Notes under the pieces: model-generated
Database searches by the model: none
Seen by the model: only the letters and a program-made list of their open reading frames with translations
Told to the model about the DNA's origin: nothing
Part shown: piece after piece, positions 28,699-36,842 of the stretch
How the letters are laid out: every line of letters starts with the position of its first letter
How positions within the stretch are numbered: position 1 is the stretch's first letter
Assembly: GCA_015863195.1 (NCBI GenBank)
Contig: JACBXO010000004.1
Coordinates: 124,001-188,000, forward strand
Source of the DNA: Aerococcaceae bacterium DSM 111022
Lineage (GTDB): Bacteria > Bacillota > Bacilli > Lactobacillales > Aerococcaceae
DNA: 64,000 bases
Direction: 5' to 3'
Made by a program: the position numbers and the translations under genes

Positions 28699-29224
28699 AG
28701 TCTTCTAAAACTGTGATAAATTGATGTGCAGGTAAGCGCTCACTCTTAGGTGTCGGCTTAACAACTCGGCCGAAAGGCATTTGAGCAATCATTTCCCATG
28801 AATCAGGTAGATCAAATAAATCTCTCACCAAGTGGTCATCGCCAATATTAAAGTGATGCAACGTAGCGCCTAAGTTGATATTATTTAACCCCAGCCAGAG
28901 GGCATAGGCTAAGATAGCAGAGTCTTGGTTCTTATAAATTTCTTGTCGGTCTGGTGTTGTTTTCATACGTTCTTCGATTGCGTCATTATCGGCAAATAAT
29001 ACAATGGTTCCAAATCCAGGTTGTTCACGTTCTATCGCATCCCACAGCGTATGGTGATGATCGTCATATAGGACTAATACTTGAAAAGACTGCGCATTAT
29101 AAGCTGTTGGGGAATTTGAAATAATGTCTTCGATCATTTGCGTGATTTCGTTTTTCGGTATGGTAACTTGGTCATCAATGTCATAATTTGAACGGCGTAA
29201 CTGAACTAATTGTGTAAATTCCAT
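28697..29224 (-). CDS. Nitroreductase-family protein, small type
   Basis: FMN-dependent oxidoreductase-like protein of 175 aa. The N-terminal RRSNYDID and the central SPTAYNAQSFQVLVL are the FMN-phosphate and dimer motifs of the family; NINLGATLHHF and a C-terminal MPFGRVV are also typical. The short length resembles the Frm2/HBN1-like nitroreductases implicated in lipid or oxidative-stress signalling, though the substrate is unknown. A minus-strand TATAAT lies upstream near 29255-29265. The gene is convergent with cadA. Confidence 0.75.
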   Translation of the reverse strand: MEFTQLVQLRRSNYDIDDQVTIPKNEITQMIEDIISNSPTAYNAQSFQVLVLYDDHHHTLWDAIEREQPGFGTIVLFADNDAIEERMKTTPDRQEIYKNQDSAILAYALWLGLNNINLGATLHHFNIGDDHLVRDLFDLPDSWEMIAQMPFGRVVKPTPKSERLPAHQFITVLED

Positions 29225-29314
29225 TATCTTCCCCCTGAGTTTATTTAAATAGTATTATAACAGAATAACATCCACTTGGATGGGCGTTTTTTAGTATTAT
29301 CGAGGGGATACATT

Positions 29315-29323
29315 TGATATAAT
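29315..29323 (+). promoter_or_regulatory. Extended -10 promoter of the TPR/HhH gene
   Basis: TGATATAAT lies at 29315-29323. The first in-frame ATG (29322) falls inside this element, so translation must begin downstream. Confidence 0.5.
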
Positions 29324-29354
29324 GGAAGGGAGTTTAGTTAAGGGGTGTGTGAAA

Positions 29355-30479
29355 TTGGATGAACAAAATAAATGGATGCAATTGCAGTCCTTCCTAAAAG
29401 AATACGAAGATATGTATGAAGACCGCGATCAGGCAGTAGAAGATTTCTTGCGTTTCTACAAGGGTGAAGAGATGGAAAATAATTACATAAAAATGGAAGA
29501 GTCGATGAATGTACTCGAACAAGCAATGATGACTGAGGCTCTACGCAAGAAGAAAAACCTCATCGAACGTTCGTTGGAAATTTGGCCAGAAAATTTGGAT
29601 GCGCAAATCTACCAGGCATTCATGTTGGAGGGTGAAACGGCTTTTGAGTTACTTGATGCATTGGATCGTTTAGTTGATAACTACAACCAGAAACAATTAA
29701 AACAAGTCAAAGAGGGCGGTTATTACGATTCAGATAATCGTGCTTATTTCAGATTGTTGAAAGCTCGTGTGACTCTGTGCTTGGAAGAAGCACTGCATTC
29801 ACAAGGAATTCGTTATGCCCAAGAAGGATTGGATTTAGAAGAAATGGATCCAATGGGCTTCCGATATGACTTAATGAGTTTCTATGTTTTAACGGATGAT
29901 TATAAAGCAGCGCGTGCTTTATTTATGAAATATGGTTCCGATGATACGGCTCTAGCCTTTAATGTCATGACGTCAGCGGTATTGAACCGTGATTTAAGTT
30001 ATGCACGAAATTTAATTCAAACAATCCAAGAGGAAATCCCAGATATTTATAAATTGTTTAAGAATAATCGTGCGACAATGGAGAAATATTTAAATGAAGT
30101 GCATCCTGCCTATTTCCAACCAGGAACTTTGGAGGAAATTGTGGTCGCAATGCAACCATTAGTTTCTTTATATTATAGTTCTGAGGCTCTAATGACTTTT
30201 GTTCGGGATAATATTTCAATGCCAACGAATCATAGTCAACCAAAGACTTTTGCGGAACAAAGCGCCGCTTATCCATATATGTCAGATGATGACTTTATGG
30301 AACATTATCCGGAGTGGTTTGCAGGGATTGACCTTCACCGTGCTTATATTATTTATCAAGCAGGTTATGATACGCTAGAGAAGTTAGAAAACGCGACTTA
30401 TAAAGATATCACAGCGATTCCTGGAATTGGTAAAGCAACAGCAGAACAATTGCGTGATAATGGGTTTGAGTTGCCGTAA
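29355..30479 (+). CDS. TPR-like protein with C-terminal helix-hairpin-helix
   Basis: No firm family is recognised. The start is uncertain: ATG 29322 overlaps the promoter, so TTG 29355, about 9 nt after AAGGGG, is preferred; GTG 29349 and ATG 29376 are alternatives. The protein is soluble and almost all helical, with repeated 30-40-residue helical pairs, for example around AIRKKKNLIERSLEIWPENLDAQ-like and GIRYAQEGLDLEEMDP segments, suggesting a tetratricopeptide-like solenoid. The last 45 residues, with ITAIPGIGKATAEQL, form a helix-hairpin-helix DNA-binding motif. A solenoid plus HhH could tether a partner protein to nucleic acid; that is inference. Confidence 0.55.
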   Translation: MDEQNKWMQLQSFLKEYEDMYEDRDQAVEDFLRFYKGEEMENNYIKMEESMNVLEQAMMTEALRKKKNLIERSLEIWPENLDAQIYQAFMLEGETAFELLDALDRLVDNYNQKQLKQVKEGGYYDSDNRAYFRLLKARVTLCLEEALHSQGIRYAQEGLDLEEMDPMGFRYDLMSFYVLTDDYKAARALFMKYGSDDTALAFNVMTSAVLNRDLSYARNLIQTIQEEIPDIYKLFKNNRATMEKYLNEVHPAYFQPGTLEEIVVAMQPLVSLYYSSEALMTFVRDNISMPTNHSQPKTFAEQSAAYPYMSDDDFMEHYPEWFAGIDLHRAYIIYQAGYDTLEKLENATYKDITAIPGIGKATAEQLRDNGFELP

Positions 30480-30492
30480 TAATTAAATGTTA

Positions 30493-30516
30493 GGCACCGA
30501 TTTTATCGGTGTCTTT
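30493..30516 (+). terminator. Short terminator after the TPR/HhH gene
   Basis: GGCACCGA and TCGGTGTC form a compact hairpin followed by TTTT. It lies just before the acetyltransferase gene, whose promoter is not clear, so some read-through is likely. Confidence 0.5.
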
Positions 30517-30547
30517 TGTTATATGGAGTCAAGGAGGTGTGGAAGTA

Positions 30548-31033
30548 TTGATTAAAAATATTAAGAGTCAAGATAACGCAGCGATGGCCAAAATCATTCG
30601 CCAAAACCTAGAGAGTTATCAACTAGATAAACCCGGTACGGCTTATTTTGACCCGCAGTTAGATGATTTAATGAACTATTATTCAAACCGTAAGGATGCG
30701 GCATATTGGATTTATGAATTAGATGGACAAATAATCGGTGGTGTCGGATATGAGATATTTGACGCTCAACGAAAAATTGCAGAAGTTCAAAAGCTATACG
30801 TCCACCCCAATTATCAAAGACGAGGCATTGCGAGTCACTTGATGACGCATTTGATAGAAAATGCCGCCGAAAAAGGTATTCATGCCTTGTATTTAGAAAC
30901 TGCATCTATTCTTGAACCGGCCACAAAATTATATTTACATTTAGGTTTTGAATTATTAGATGCTCCGATTGAAAATGGGGCAGAACATACAGCGATGGAC
31001 ATTTGGATGTTAAAAAAGCTACAGACACTATAA
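30548..31033 (+). CDS. GNAT-family N-acetyltransferase
   Basis: Acetyl-CoA-dependent transferase of about 162 aa; the acceptor is unknown. TTG 30548 is favoured, 10 nt after AAGGAGG; GTG 30539 touches the ribosome binding site. Acetyl-CoA loop motif A reads LYVHPNYQRRGIASHLM, preceded by the beta strand with GQIIGGVGY, and the C-terminal LYLHLGFEL is the usual motif B. The nearest neighbours give no substrate hint. Confidence 0.85.
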   Translation: MIKNIKSQDNAAMAKIIRQNLESYQLDKPGTAYFDPQLDDLMNYYSNRKDAAYWIYELDGQIIGGVGYEIFDAQRKIAEVQKLYVHPNYQRRGIASHLMTHLIENAAEKGIHALYLETASILEPATKLYLHLGFELLDAPIENGAEHTAMDIWMLKKLQTL

Positions 31034-31055
31034 AAACAGTGTTTGTAGCTTTTTA
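31014..31055. terminator. Bidirectional terminator overlapping the acetyltransferase stop
   Basis: AAAAGCTACAGACACT (31014-31029) and AGTGTTTGTAGCTTTT (31038-31053) pair with one wobble and carry A and T tracts for both directions. Confidence 0.85.
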
Positions 31056-31061
31056 AATATC

Positions 31062-31850
31062 TTAATAACAATCCCACCAATAAAGAACATTAGAGAAATC
31101 ACGATTGATTAAATCATCTTCAGTAATAAAGAAATGACCAGCACCAGAATCGCCCCACATAATTAAATCACTGTCATCATCTGTATCAATTTGTAAGAGT
31201 TGAATAAGATGTTCGGGATATTCACCGCCAATACGCGGATCATCTTGCGTAAAGAATGGGTAGCCCCCTAATTTATGGCCTTGGCCATGATAAAATTCTT
31301 CAGTGTATAATTCGTCAATTTCTTCATATAAATCATCGTCACGATCAAAAATCCCCTTATCTTCAAAGTATTCAAAGAAACGAAAATCAGTTGCTGATAC
31401 TAATTCTTCGCTCTTTTCAAAAGATAGTGCCAAGTCCTCTGCGAAAATTGGAAATTCATCATCTACAGCTTCAGGAATATCCATTAGCCATTTTGATTCA
31501 TCGGTTTCGATGGTGTCGTGATAGATTATCCGAAAATTATCTTGCGTTAATGGGTTAGATAGATGTTGCCCGTATTCTCCAGTTGTGGCAACAAAAAATT
31601 GTAAAATCCCAGTCGTCGGGAAATGTTCAATTGAACCATTTATCTCATCAAAATTGATTTGAGCGAGTAAAGTTAAGGGGTGGCCGTCCTCACCAAGAGG
31701 GTAAGGCTGGTCTTTCAGCCAGTAAGGTTCTCCAGCGAATTTACTTTGTAATCGTTTCGTTGACTCTTCGCTAATGGTGATGTGGATACTATCAGATTTA
31801 GTTTTGAGCAAATCATCTGCGTAGGGTTGTAATATTTCTGGGAATTCCAT
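31062..31850 (-). CDS. DUF1963 family protein (YwqG-like)
   Basis: Cytoplasmic protein of about 262 aa. The start is set at 31850 because the longer frame runs into the neighbouring gene. The family pattern is clear: GEPYWLKDQPYP, PLTLLAQINFDEI, GILQFFVAT, KLGGYPFFTQDDPR and a C-terminal LIMWGDSGAGHFFI with DFSNVLYWWDCY. DUF1963 proteins often occur in uncharacterised immunity or housekeeping contexts; function unknown. Its start lies 19 bp after the stop of the larger membrane-protein gene upstream on the same strand. Confidence 0.85.
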   Translation of the reverse strand: MEFPEILQPYADDLLKTKSDSIHITISEESTKRLQSKFAGEPYWLKDQPYPLGEDGHPLTLLAQINFDEINGSIEHFPTTGILQFFVATTGEYGQHLSNPLTQDNFRIIYHDTIETDESKWLMDIPEAVDDEFPIFAEDLALSFEKSEELVSATDFRFFEYFEDKGIFDRDDDLYEEIDELYTEEFYHGQGHKLGGYPFFTQDDPRIGGEYPEHLIQLLQIDTDDDSDLIMWGDSGAGHFFITEDDLINRDFSNVLYWWDCY

Positions 31851-31869
31851 ATAATAACCTGCTTTCTTT

Positions 31870-33432
31870 CTATTCATCGAGTGTGAATAATTTGTCTCTG
31901 ACGGGGTCGTATAATAGATCAAATTCGTCTCCAACTTGAGGTGGTTGTAACATATCAATGATTTCTTTCACTTCACCTTGTTTGACTTGACGTCTAAAGG
32001 TATATTCTACTGTCATCCTTACTTGGGGGTTATCGTTGACTGAGACTCCTGTTCTTTTCATCGAAATAAGTTTAGCAGGAACAATTTCCGCTCCATTGGC
32101 ATAGGCCTTCTTAATATTTCTTCGTTTGCGACCCATAAAATAGAATATGATGCTTAAGCCAAAGATTGGAATTACGAACATTAAGAGGGAGAACCACAAG
32201 ATGCCACGTCCATCAATGCTCTGAGTTGCGAAATGCTGTACTCTTTCCAGAGAGAATGTTTCACCTTCTTCCTCTAGTCGGTCAGCTTCTTGTTCGAGCT
32301 CTATTACCGTATCTTCGATCGCTGCTTCAAAATCTTCCATTCCAGTGTGGGATACTAATTCTCCGCTCGCTAATGAAATAATTCCAGCCTCTTCTGTAGT
32401 TGAAAGATAGATAGTATCATCTACAATACTTGCTTGAGGGTCATACCCACCATCAAAGGCTATCCATATTTCTGAATCAGGTAGCTCCGTCAATAAATCC
32501 TCTCCTGTTTCATTGAGAAGGGACGCCCTTACTGGACCATTGGCTTGTTGGTTTGTTTTACCCGTGAGTAGGAATGTATCTGGATTAAGTAAAGTTAAAT
32601 CTGGACTAAACAGGTTCACGGCATGAATCGTATCAGTAGTGCTTGTTAGAAAAGTCTCCGCATCCGTAAATTGACTAATATAATGGTCATCTATTTCAGT
32701 TCGAGATAAGTCACTGAAATGTTCTAAACTAGCATCTGGTTGCATAAGGTCATAATAAAATTCTTCCCGTTCAAAGTTTGACAATTTAACGACGGGGTAA
32801 TTCGCAGGATTCGTATGCATTTCAATATCGGTGATATTTTCAATGTTGTCCATTTGTGAAAAATTAGTGATTGTTACGCTACCGTCAATTAAGGCGAGAG
32901 CAACATAGTCACCCTCACTATTAGAACCGACTGTGAAAAAATCATTACCAAAACGTGTGGAATTTTGATTAAGGTAGTGATCATTATATAAAATCTCATG
33001 TTCCATCAAAGTTGGTTCTTGTCCGTATTGATATTGGTAGAGGTTGACCTGATTGTCTTCCCCTTTGGTTACGAATATAACATCGTCTGATTGATAAACA
33101 ACGAAAGAATCACCGAAAGTATCGGAATCAATCGAATATCGATTGTTGATTTCACCGGTTTCAGGTGACCACTCAACGAGATTATAATCGTCAGATACTG
33201 TCTCAGTGAAAATGGCATACTCCCCATTAGGCATGGGAATAAAGCGGGTGGGGTGATAAAATTCATGCTCCAAATCACTAGCCTTTAGCCGAAGTTCCAT
33301 CACCTCATCTTCATACATACTATAATCGGACATTTCGGAAAAAAATATACCCGCAAAAATACCTAACGGGATAATCATAAATCCAAGGATAATAAACAAA
33401 TTTCTAAGTAGCCTACCAATTTTATTTCCCAT
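31870..33432 (-). CDS. Membrane protein with large outer domain and cytoplasmic C-terminal domain
   Basis: 520 residues. A membrane segment near residues 12-32 is followed by about 380 outer residues with many short beta-like repeats (strings such as YAIFTETVSDDYN and DDVIFVTKGED), suggestive of a beta-propeller. A second membrane segment lies near 415-435. The last 85 residues (RRNIKKAYANGAEIV to DLLYDPVRDKLFTL) are basic, then beta-rich, and closely match the C-terminus of the product of 33744-34262. That tail vaguely recalls DUF3592. No function is assigned. Confidence 0.6.
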   Translation of the reverse strand: MGNKIGRLLRNLFIILGFMIIPLGIFAGIFFSEMSDYSMYEDEVMELRLKASDLEHEFYHPTRFIPMPNGEYAIFTETVSDDYNLVEWSPETGEINNRYSIDSDTFGDSFVVYQSDDVIFVTKGEDNQVNLYQYQYGQEPTLMEHEILYNDHYLNQNSTRFGNDFFTVGSNSEGDYVALALIDGSVTITNFSQMDNIENITDIEMHTNPANYPVVKLSNFEREEFYYDLMQPDASLEHFSDLSRTEIDDHYISQFTDAETFLTSTTDTIHAVNLFSPDLTLLNPDTFLLTGKTNQQANGPVRASLLNETGEDLLTELPDSEIWIAFDGGYDPQASIVDDTIYLSTTEEAGIISLASGELVSHTGMEDFEAAIEDTVIELEQEADRLEEEGETFSLERVQHFATQSIDGRGILWFSLLMFVIPIFGLSIIFYFMGRKRRNIKKAYANGAEIVPAKLISMKRTGVSVNDNPQVRMTVEYTFRRQVKQGEVKEIIDMLQPPQVGDEFDLLYDPVRDKLFTLDE

Positions 33433-33527
33433 GATTTCTACTCCTGTCTTTTTAGTAATTTAATTATAATCAAAGACGAAGCGCTTTCAAAGTGAAATGT
33501 ATGTCTTATCAGATAGGATTGCAAAAT

Positions 33528-33585
33528 AATGCACACTTAGTGACCAGTTATCAAAAAATAATTGTTCATTAAGTGTGCATTTTAA
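33528..33585. terminator. Hairpin between the two paralogous membrane-protein genes
   Basis: Perfect 12-bp arms AATGCACACTTA (33528-33539) and TAAGTGTGCATT (33570-33581). It lies downstream of the minus-strand gene 33744-34262 and could end its transcript. Nothing else coding is seen in 33433-33743. Confidence 0.55.
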
Positions 33586-33604
33586 TTATGAATTGCTTAT
33601 TCGG

Positions 33605-33696
33605 CGAACGCCAAGATTTAAGTCGAGTTCTCCGAAAAATCGGCATCATTTTCGGAGAACGCTAGCACTGAAACCGAGTTTGCCGGATACAGCATA
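33605..33696. repeat. GC-richer palindromic element in the same gap
   Basis: Arms GTTCTCCGAAAAT (33627-33639) and ATTTTCGGAGAAC (33648-33660) form a strong hairpin, with related pieces GGCGAACGCC before it and GAGTTTGCCGG after it. It is not followed by a T run on the minus strand, so a plain terminator is not assured. Confidence 0.5.
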
Positions 33697-33743
33697 AGGA
33701 TTAGCGTTTTTTTTGCAGATGAGTGTCCTTAACTAGTGTAGCG

Positions 33744-34262
33744 TTACTTCACCAAAAACTGTGGTGAAAATAGTTTATCTCTTACAGGATCATAGACCAA
33801 ATCAAACTGAGATCCAATACGAGGGGGCTGTAAGTAATCGACAAACGCTTTGAATTCTTTACGTTTCAATTCGCCATTATACCCAAATGTAACTGTCATT
33901 TTTACTTGAGGATTATTATTTACACTCACTAAAGTTTGTTCCATTTCAAAGAGTGTCGCGTTGACAATTTCTCCGCCATTATTAAGGGCTTTACTGATAT
34001 TGCGACTTCTTCGAGTTAGGAAGAAATATAGGAAACTAAAGATGATGGTTGCCATCCCAAGAATAATAAGAGATCCAATTAAACAGGGGATACCCATGTC
34101 GCTATAAGCAAAGTAGCGCTGTATATTTTCAAAAGTTAAGACACCATCTTGGTATCCGAAATAGTCAGTCATATAATTATATAAAATAATCGTTAAAATC
34201 GAAAATGAAATAACCGCATAAATGCCAACAAATATAATAAAACTGCGCTTACTATTATTCAT
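33744..34262 (-). CDS. Small membrane protein, paralogue of the 31870-33432 C-terminus
   Basis: 172 residues with two membrane segments (about residues 8-30 and 58-82) and a cytoplasmic tail. The tail from RRSRNISKALNNGGEIV through VSVNNNPQVKMTV to DLVYDPVRDKLFS repeats the tail of the larger protein, sharing NPQVxMTV, LQPPxxG and YDPVRDKLF. It looks like the same module without the outer domain. The conserved tail may bind a common partner. No function is assigned. Confidence 0.6.
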   Translation of the reverse strand: MNNSKRSFIIFVGIYAVISFSILTIILYNYMTDYFGYQDGVLTFENIQRYFAYSDMGIPCLIGSLIILGMATIIFSFLYFFLTRRSRNISKALNNGGEIVNATLFEMEQTLVSVNNNPQVKMTVTFGYNGELKRKEFKAFVDYLQPPRIGSQFDLVYDPVRDKLFSPQFLVK

Positions 34263-34368
34263 ATTATTCCCCCTTTATTTTGTCAATTTAATTATAATCA
34301 AGATTTAAGTGTTTTCCTAACGAAAAGGAAAGATTGCTTATATCAAAAATAATAAATATAGAATATTA

Positions 34369-34397
34369 TTGACATTATAGATAAGAATGATTATAAT
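34369..34397 (+). promoter_or_regulatory. Consensus promoter of the metal ATPase gene
   Basis: TTGACA (34369-34374), exactly 17 bp, TATAAT (34392-34397). The predicted start near 34404 leaves a leader of about 180 nt holding the riboswitch and terminator. Confidence 0.8.
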
Positions 34398-34420
34398 GTA
34401 GATAGATAAAAAAGTTCATA

Positions 34421-34522
34421 CAATCTGAACAGGCGGCGAAAAGAAGGACTCTAATCGTGCAGCCGGGACCTTCTTTGGAGGCAGCAGACATGTTTAATGC
34501 ACATCTGTGGGACAGTTATTTT
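34421..34522 (+). promoter_or_regulatory. NiCo (czcD) riboswitch aptamer
   Basis: The leader shows the conserved blocks of the NiCo riboswitch in order: CTGAACAGGCGG, GTGCAGCCGGGACC, GGCAGCAGACATG and GCACATCTGTGGGACAGTT. These match the four-way junction aptamer that cooperatively binds Ni(II)/Co(II). The 3' strand of the aptamer is reused in the terminator at 34498-34553, so ligand binding should block termination (an ON switch). The adjacent P1B-4 metal pump fits. Confidence 0.9.
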
Positions 34523-34553
34523 ACGATAACAGTCTACAGTTGTGCATTTTTTT
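34498..34553 (+). terminator. Riboswitch-controlled terminator (expression platform)
   Basis: TGCACATCTGTGGGACAGTT with the next AT pairs against ATAACAGTCTACAGTTGTGC plus A (34526-34546), followed by seven T. The left arm is the final segment of the aptamer, which makes the two folds mutually exclusive. Confidence 0.85.
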
Positions 34554-34583
34554 ATCAAAAAATTATAGAAAAGAGGGAGCGTC

Positions 34584-36476
34584 ATGTTTAAATATTTGTT
34601 TACCCATCGTAATGGGCGATTTTTGGTTTATGGTGTATTGGCGTTGATTATAGGGTTTGTGCTTATGTTTTCAGGTAATCCAGCTTCGCGTTGGGTCTTC
34701 TATATTTCTATCTTTTTCTTAGGGTTTTATGCAGCGAAAGATGCTGTTGTAGATACAATTGAAGAACGTAAATTGAATGTTGACTTGTTAATGGTATTAG
34801 CGGCTTTAGGTGCAGTGGTAATCGATTATGAATCTGAAGGTGCCATGTTACTATTAATTTTTGCGGCTGCTGAGGTGTTGGAAGAGTATGCGATGAATAA
34901 ATCAACGCGCGCAATTTCTGAATTAATGGGGAATGTTCCTGAAACAGCTCAATTGATTAAAGCGAACGGTGAAATTAAAGAGGTCGCAACCGAAGACCTT
35001 CAAGTGGGGGACCGGGTATTAGTGGCTCGTGGGCAAAATATTCCTATTGATGGCTTAACTGACCGTCAAGTATTGGTGAACGAAGCAGCTTTAACCGGTG
35101 AATCATTACCTGTTTCTAAAGAAGTAGGAGCAGAAGTTTTCGCAGGTACCATTAACGAGGGCGATGCCTTTCAAATGACTGTGAATAAATTGGCGTCAGA
35201 GACGGTCTTTTCAAAAATTATTCATCTTGTTGAAGAGGCACAGTCGCATCCGTCACAAATTGCATCTTTCATTGATCAAATCGAAACAAAATATGTGACA
35301 GGAGTCTTAGTCACTGTACCCCTTTTCATCGCAGCTTTATACTTTGGCTTGAGCTATACTTTCCAAGAGGCATTTTACCGTGGGATGGTGCTCTTAACGG
35401 TTGCGTCGCCTTGTGCGTTAGTCGCGTCGGCGACACCGGCGACATTATCAGCGATTTCAAACGGTGCTAAACATGGGATTTTGGTAAAGGGAGGTGCAGC
35501 GATGGAGTCGCTAGCTACGATGGACACCCTCTATTCAGATAAAACCGGGACCTTAACCTATGGTGAGTTTGATGTAGTGGATTACCAAATTTCAGATACC
35601 GATTTAGCAGAAGTCGTCTTCATGGAACAGCAATCGTCTCACCCCATTGCGAATGCGATTGTGAAGCACTTTAAGGATGCCGATTTAACGATTGTAGACC
35701 AGTCACAAATGGTGGAGGAAGTGCCCGGATTAGGGGTTATGAAGGGGGACATCGTTGTTGGTAAACCGTCTCATTTTGCGTCATACAATGATCCAAACAA
35801 TTACCGCAAATTCTTAGAGGCAGAAAATACTACTGTCTTTGTGGCACGAGGCAAAGATATTATTGGCTATATTTCACTAGCAGACCAAGTCCGTCCAGAA
35901 GCGCGGAGTGCGGTTCAATCATTTATTGCTGACGGGATTGATGTGCAACTGCTAACGGGAGATAATGAATTGATTGCTGGAGCGGTAGCTCGAGAAGTGG
36001 GTATTACTCAGTATCAAGCTGCTTGTTTACCTGAGGATAAAATAGCCCGAGTTAAAGAATCACAATCTGAGGGTCAAGTAGTCGGGATGATTGGGGACGG
36101 GATTAATGATGCGCCAGCATTAGCTAATGCTAATATTGGGATTGCGATGGGGTCAGGATCGTCTGTTGCGATGGAATCGGGGGATATTGTAGTTGTTAAG
36201 AATAATTTAGCCAAACTCTATCATGCCTTCAAATTATCTGAAAAATTGGGCGCAATCATCAAGCAAAATGTCGCTTTCGCCGTCGGAGTCATTGTTGTGT
36301 TAATAATCCTAAACTTACTCGGTTGGTTAGACCTCCCTGCAGGCGTGATTTTTCACGAAGGCTCAACTATTTTAGTCATTTTAAATGGACTGCGCCTGTT
36401 GAATTATGATGCAGAACATAAGGCAGTAGGGGCAAATGAAGACAGTGCTGTGTTTAATCAGCAGCATTCAGTGTGA
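34584..36476 (+). CDS. P1B-4-type metal-exporting ATPase (Ni/Co, possibly Fe)
   Basis: P-type ATPase of 630 aa without an N-terminal HMA domain. Key motifs: LTGESLPVS, SPCALVA in the metal-binding helix in place of CPC, DKTGTLT, the HP-type SSHPIA, GDGINDAPAL and FHEGSTILVILNG in the last helix. SPC together with HEG(G/S)T defines the P1B-4 class, whose members include CzcP, CtpD and PfeT and export Co, Ni or Fe(II). Expression behind a NiCo riboswitch favours Ni/Co efflux. It is transcribed alone. Two hairpins follow its stop. Confidence 0.93.
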   Translation: MFKYLFTHRNGRFLVYGVLALIIGFVLMFSGNPASRWVFYISIFFLGFYAAKDAVVDTIEERKLNVDLLMVLAALGAVVIDYESEGAMLLLIFAAAEVLEEYAMNKSTRAISELMGNVPETAQLIKANGEIKEVATEDLQVGDRVLVARGQNIPIDGLTDRQVLVNEAALTGESLPVSKEVGAEVFAGTINEGDAFQMTVNKLASETVFSKIIHLVEEAQSHPSQIASFIDQIETKYVTGVLVTVPLFIAALYFGLSYTFQEAFYRGMVLLTVASPCALVASATPATLSAISNGAKHGILVKGGAAMESLATMDTLYSDKTGTLTYGEFDVVDYQISDTDLAEVVFMEQQSSHPIANAIVKHFKDADLTIVDQSQMVEEVPGLGVMKGDIVVGKPSHFASYNDPNNYRKFLEAENTTVFVARGKDIIGYISLADQVRPEARSAVQSFIADGIDVQLLTGDNELIAGAVAREVGITQYQAACLPEDKIARVKESQSEGQVVGMIGDGINDAPALANANIGIAMGSGSSVAMESGDIVVVKNNLAKLYHAFKLSEKLGAIIKQNVAFAVGVIVVLIILNLLGWLDLPAGVIFHEGSTILVILNGLRLLNYDAEHKAVGANEDSAVFNQQHSV

Positions 36477-36529
36477 TTTAGTCCATAAACCTGGCTAGCA
36501 TGTGGCTACAAACATAGGGATTAAAAAGG

Positions 36530-36598
36530 GGGAGTCGCGGTTGCGACTCTTCTTCATTTTTGATGAGGCTTTTAGGCATGTCCTAAAAGCTTCTTTTA
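36530..36598 (+). terminator. Two hairpin terminators after the P1B-4 ATPase gene
   Basis: GAGTCGCGGTTGCGACTC (36532-36549) followed by a T-rich run, then GAGGCTTTTA (36565-36574) with TAAAAGCTTC (36584-36593) and TTTT. A short open frame across this stretch is not credible. Confidence 0.75.
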
Positions 36599-36606
36599 TT
36601 TATGGA

Positions 36607-36732
36607 AGTCAATTTCTTGGGAAATTGACAACTACATTTAAATCCCCCGGTTGGTGTTGGTTTTGGGTTTTGGTAAGAAATTGACCAAGACATTTTTAGG
36701 AGATTGAGTTTTGGTAAGAAATTGACCAAAAC
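36607..36732. repeat. Short palindromic repeats based on GTCAATTTC
   Basis: GTCAATTT...AAATTGAC forms a hairpin at 36607-36628. GTTTTGGTAAGAAATTGACC then occurs twice, at 36667 and 36708, 41 bp apart. Each contains the same AAATTGAC core. With the terminators this accounts for most of the 36477-36842 gap. Confidence 0.7.
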
Positions 36733-36767
36733 GGTAAGTCATTTTATAAAATACTTTCAAAATTATA

Positions 36768-36796
36768 TTGACCTACATCAAAAAGAATAGTAAACT
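36768..36796 (+). promoter_or_regulatory. Promoter of zinT
   Basis: TTGACC (36768-36773), 17 bp, TAAACT (36791-36796), with the expected start at the edge of the zinc-type box. Confidence 0.55.
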
Positions 36797-36801
36797 CAAT
36801 T

Positions 36802-36826
36802 CTAAATAGTAATGATTACTATTTAG
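36802..36826 (+). promoter_or_regulatory. Perfect Zur-like operator
   Basis: A 25-bp perfect palindrome: CTAAATAGTAAT, a central G, and ATTACTATTTAG. It shares the GTAATGATTAC core with 165-187 and sits at the same place relative to the promoter. Confidence 0.75.
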
Positions 36827-36842
36827 AAAGAAGGTAAATATT

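Noticed and set aside
33476-33489. cre-like sequence before the 31870-33432 gene
   Set aside because: The last bases depart from the consensus and no sugar-related function is visible; too weak to claim.
36502-36684. 60-codon frame after the P1B-4 ATPase gene
   Set aside because: It crosses two terminator hairpins and the start of a repeat cluster and has no family features.
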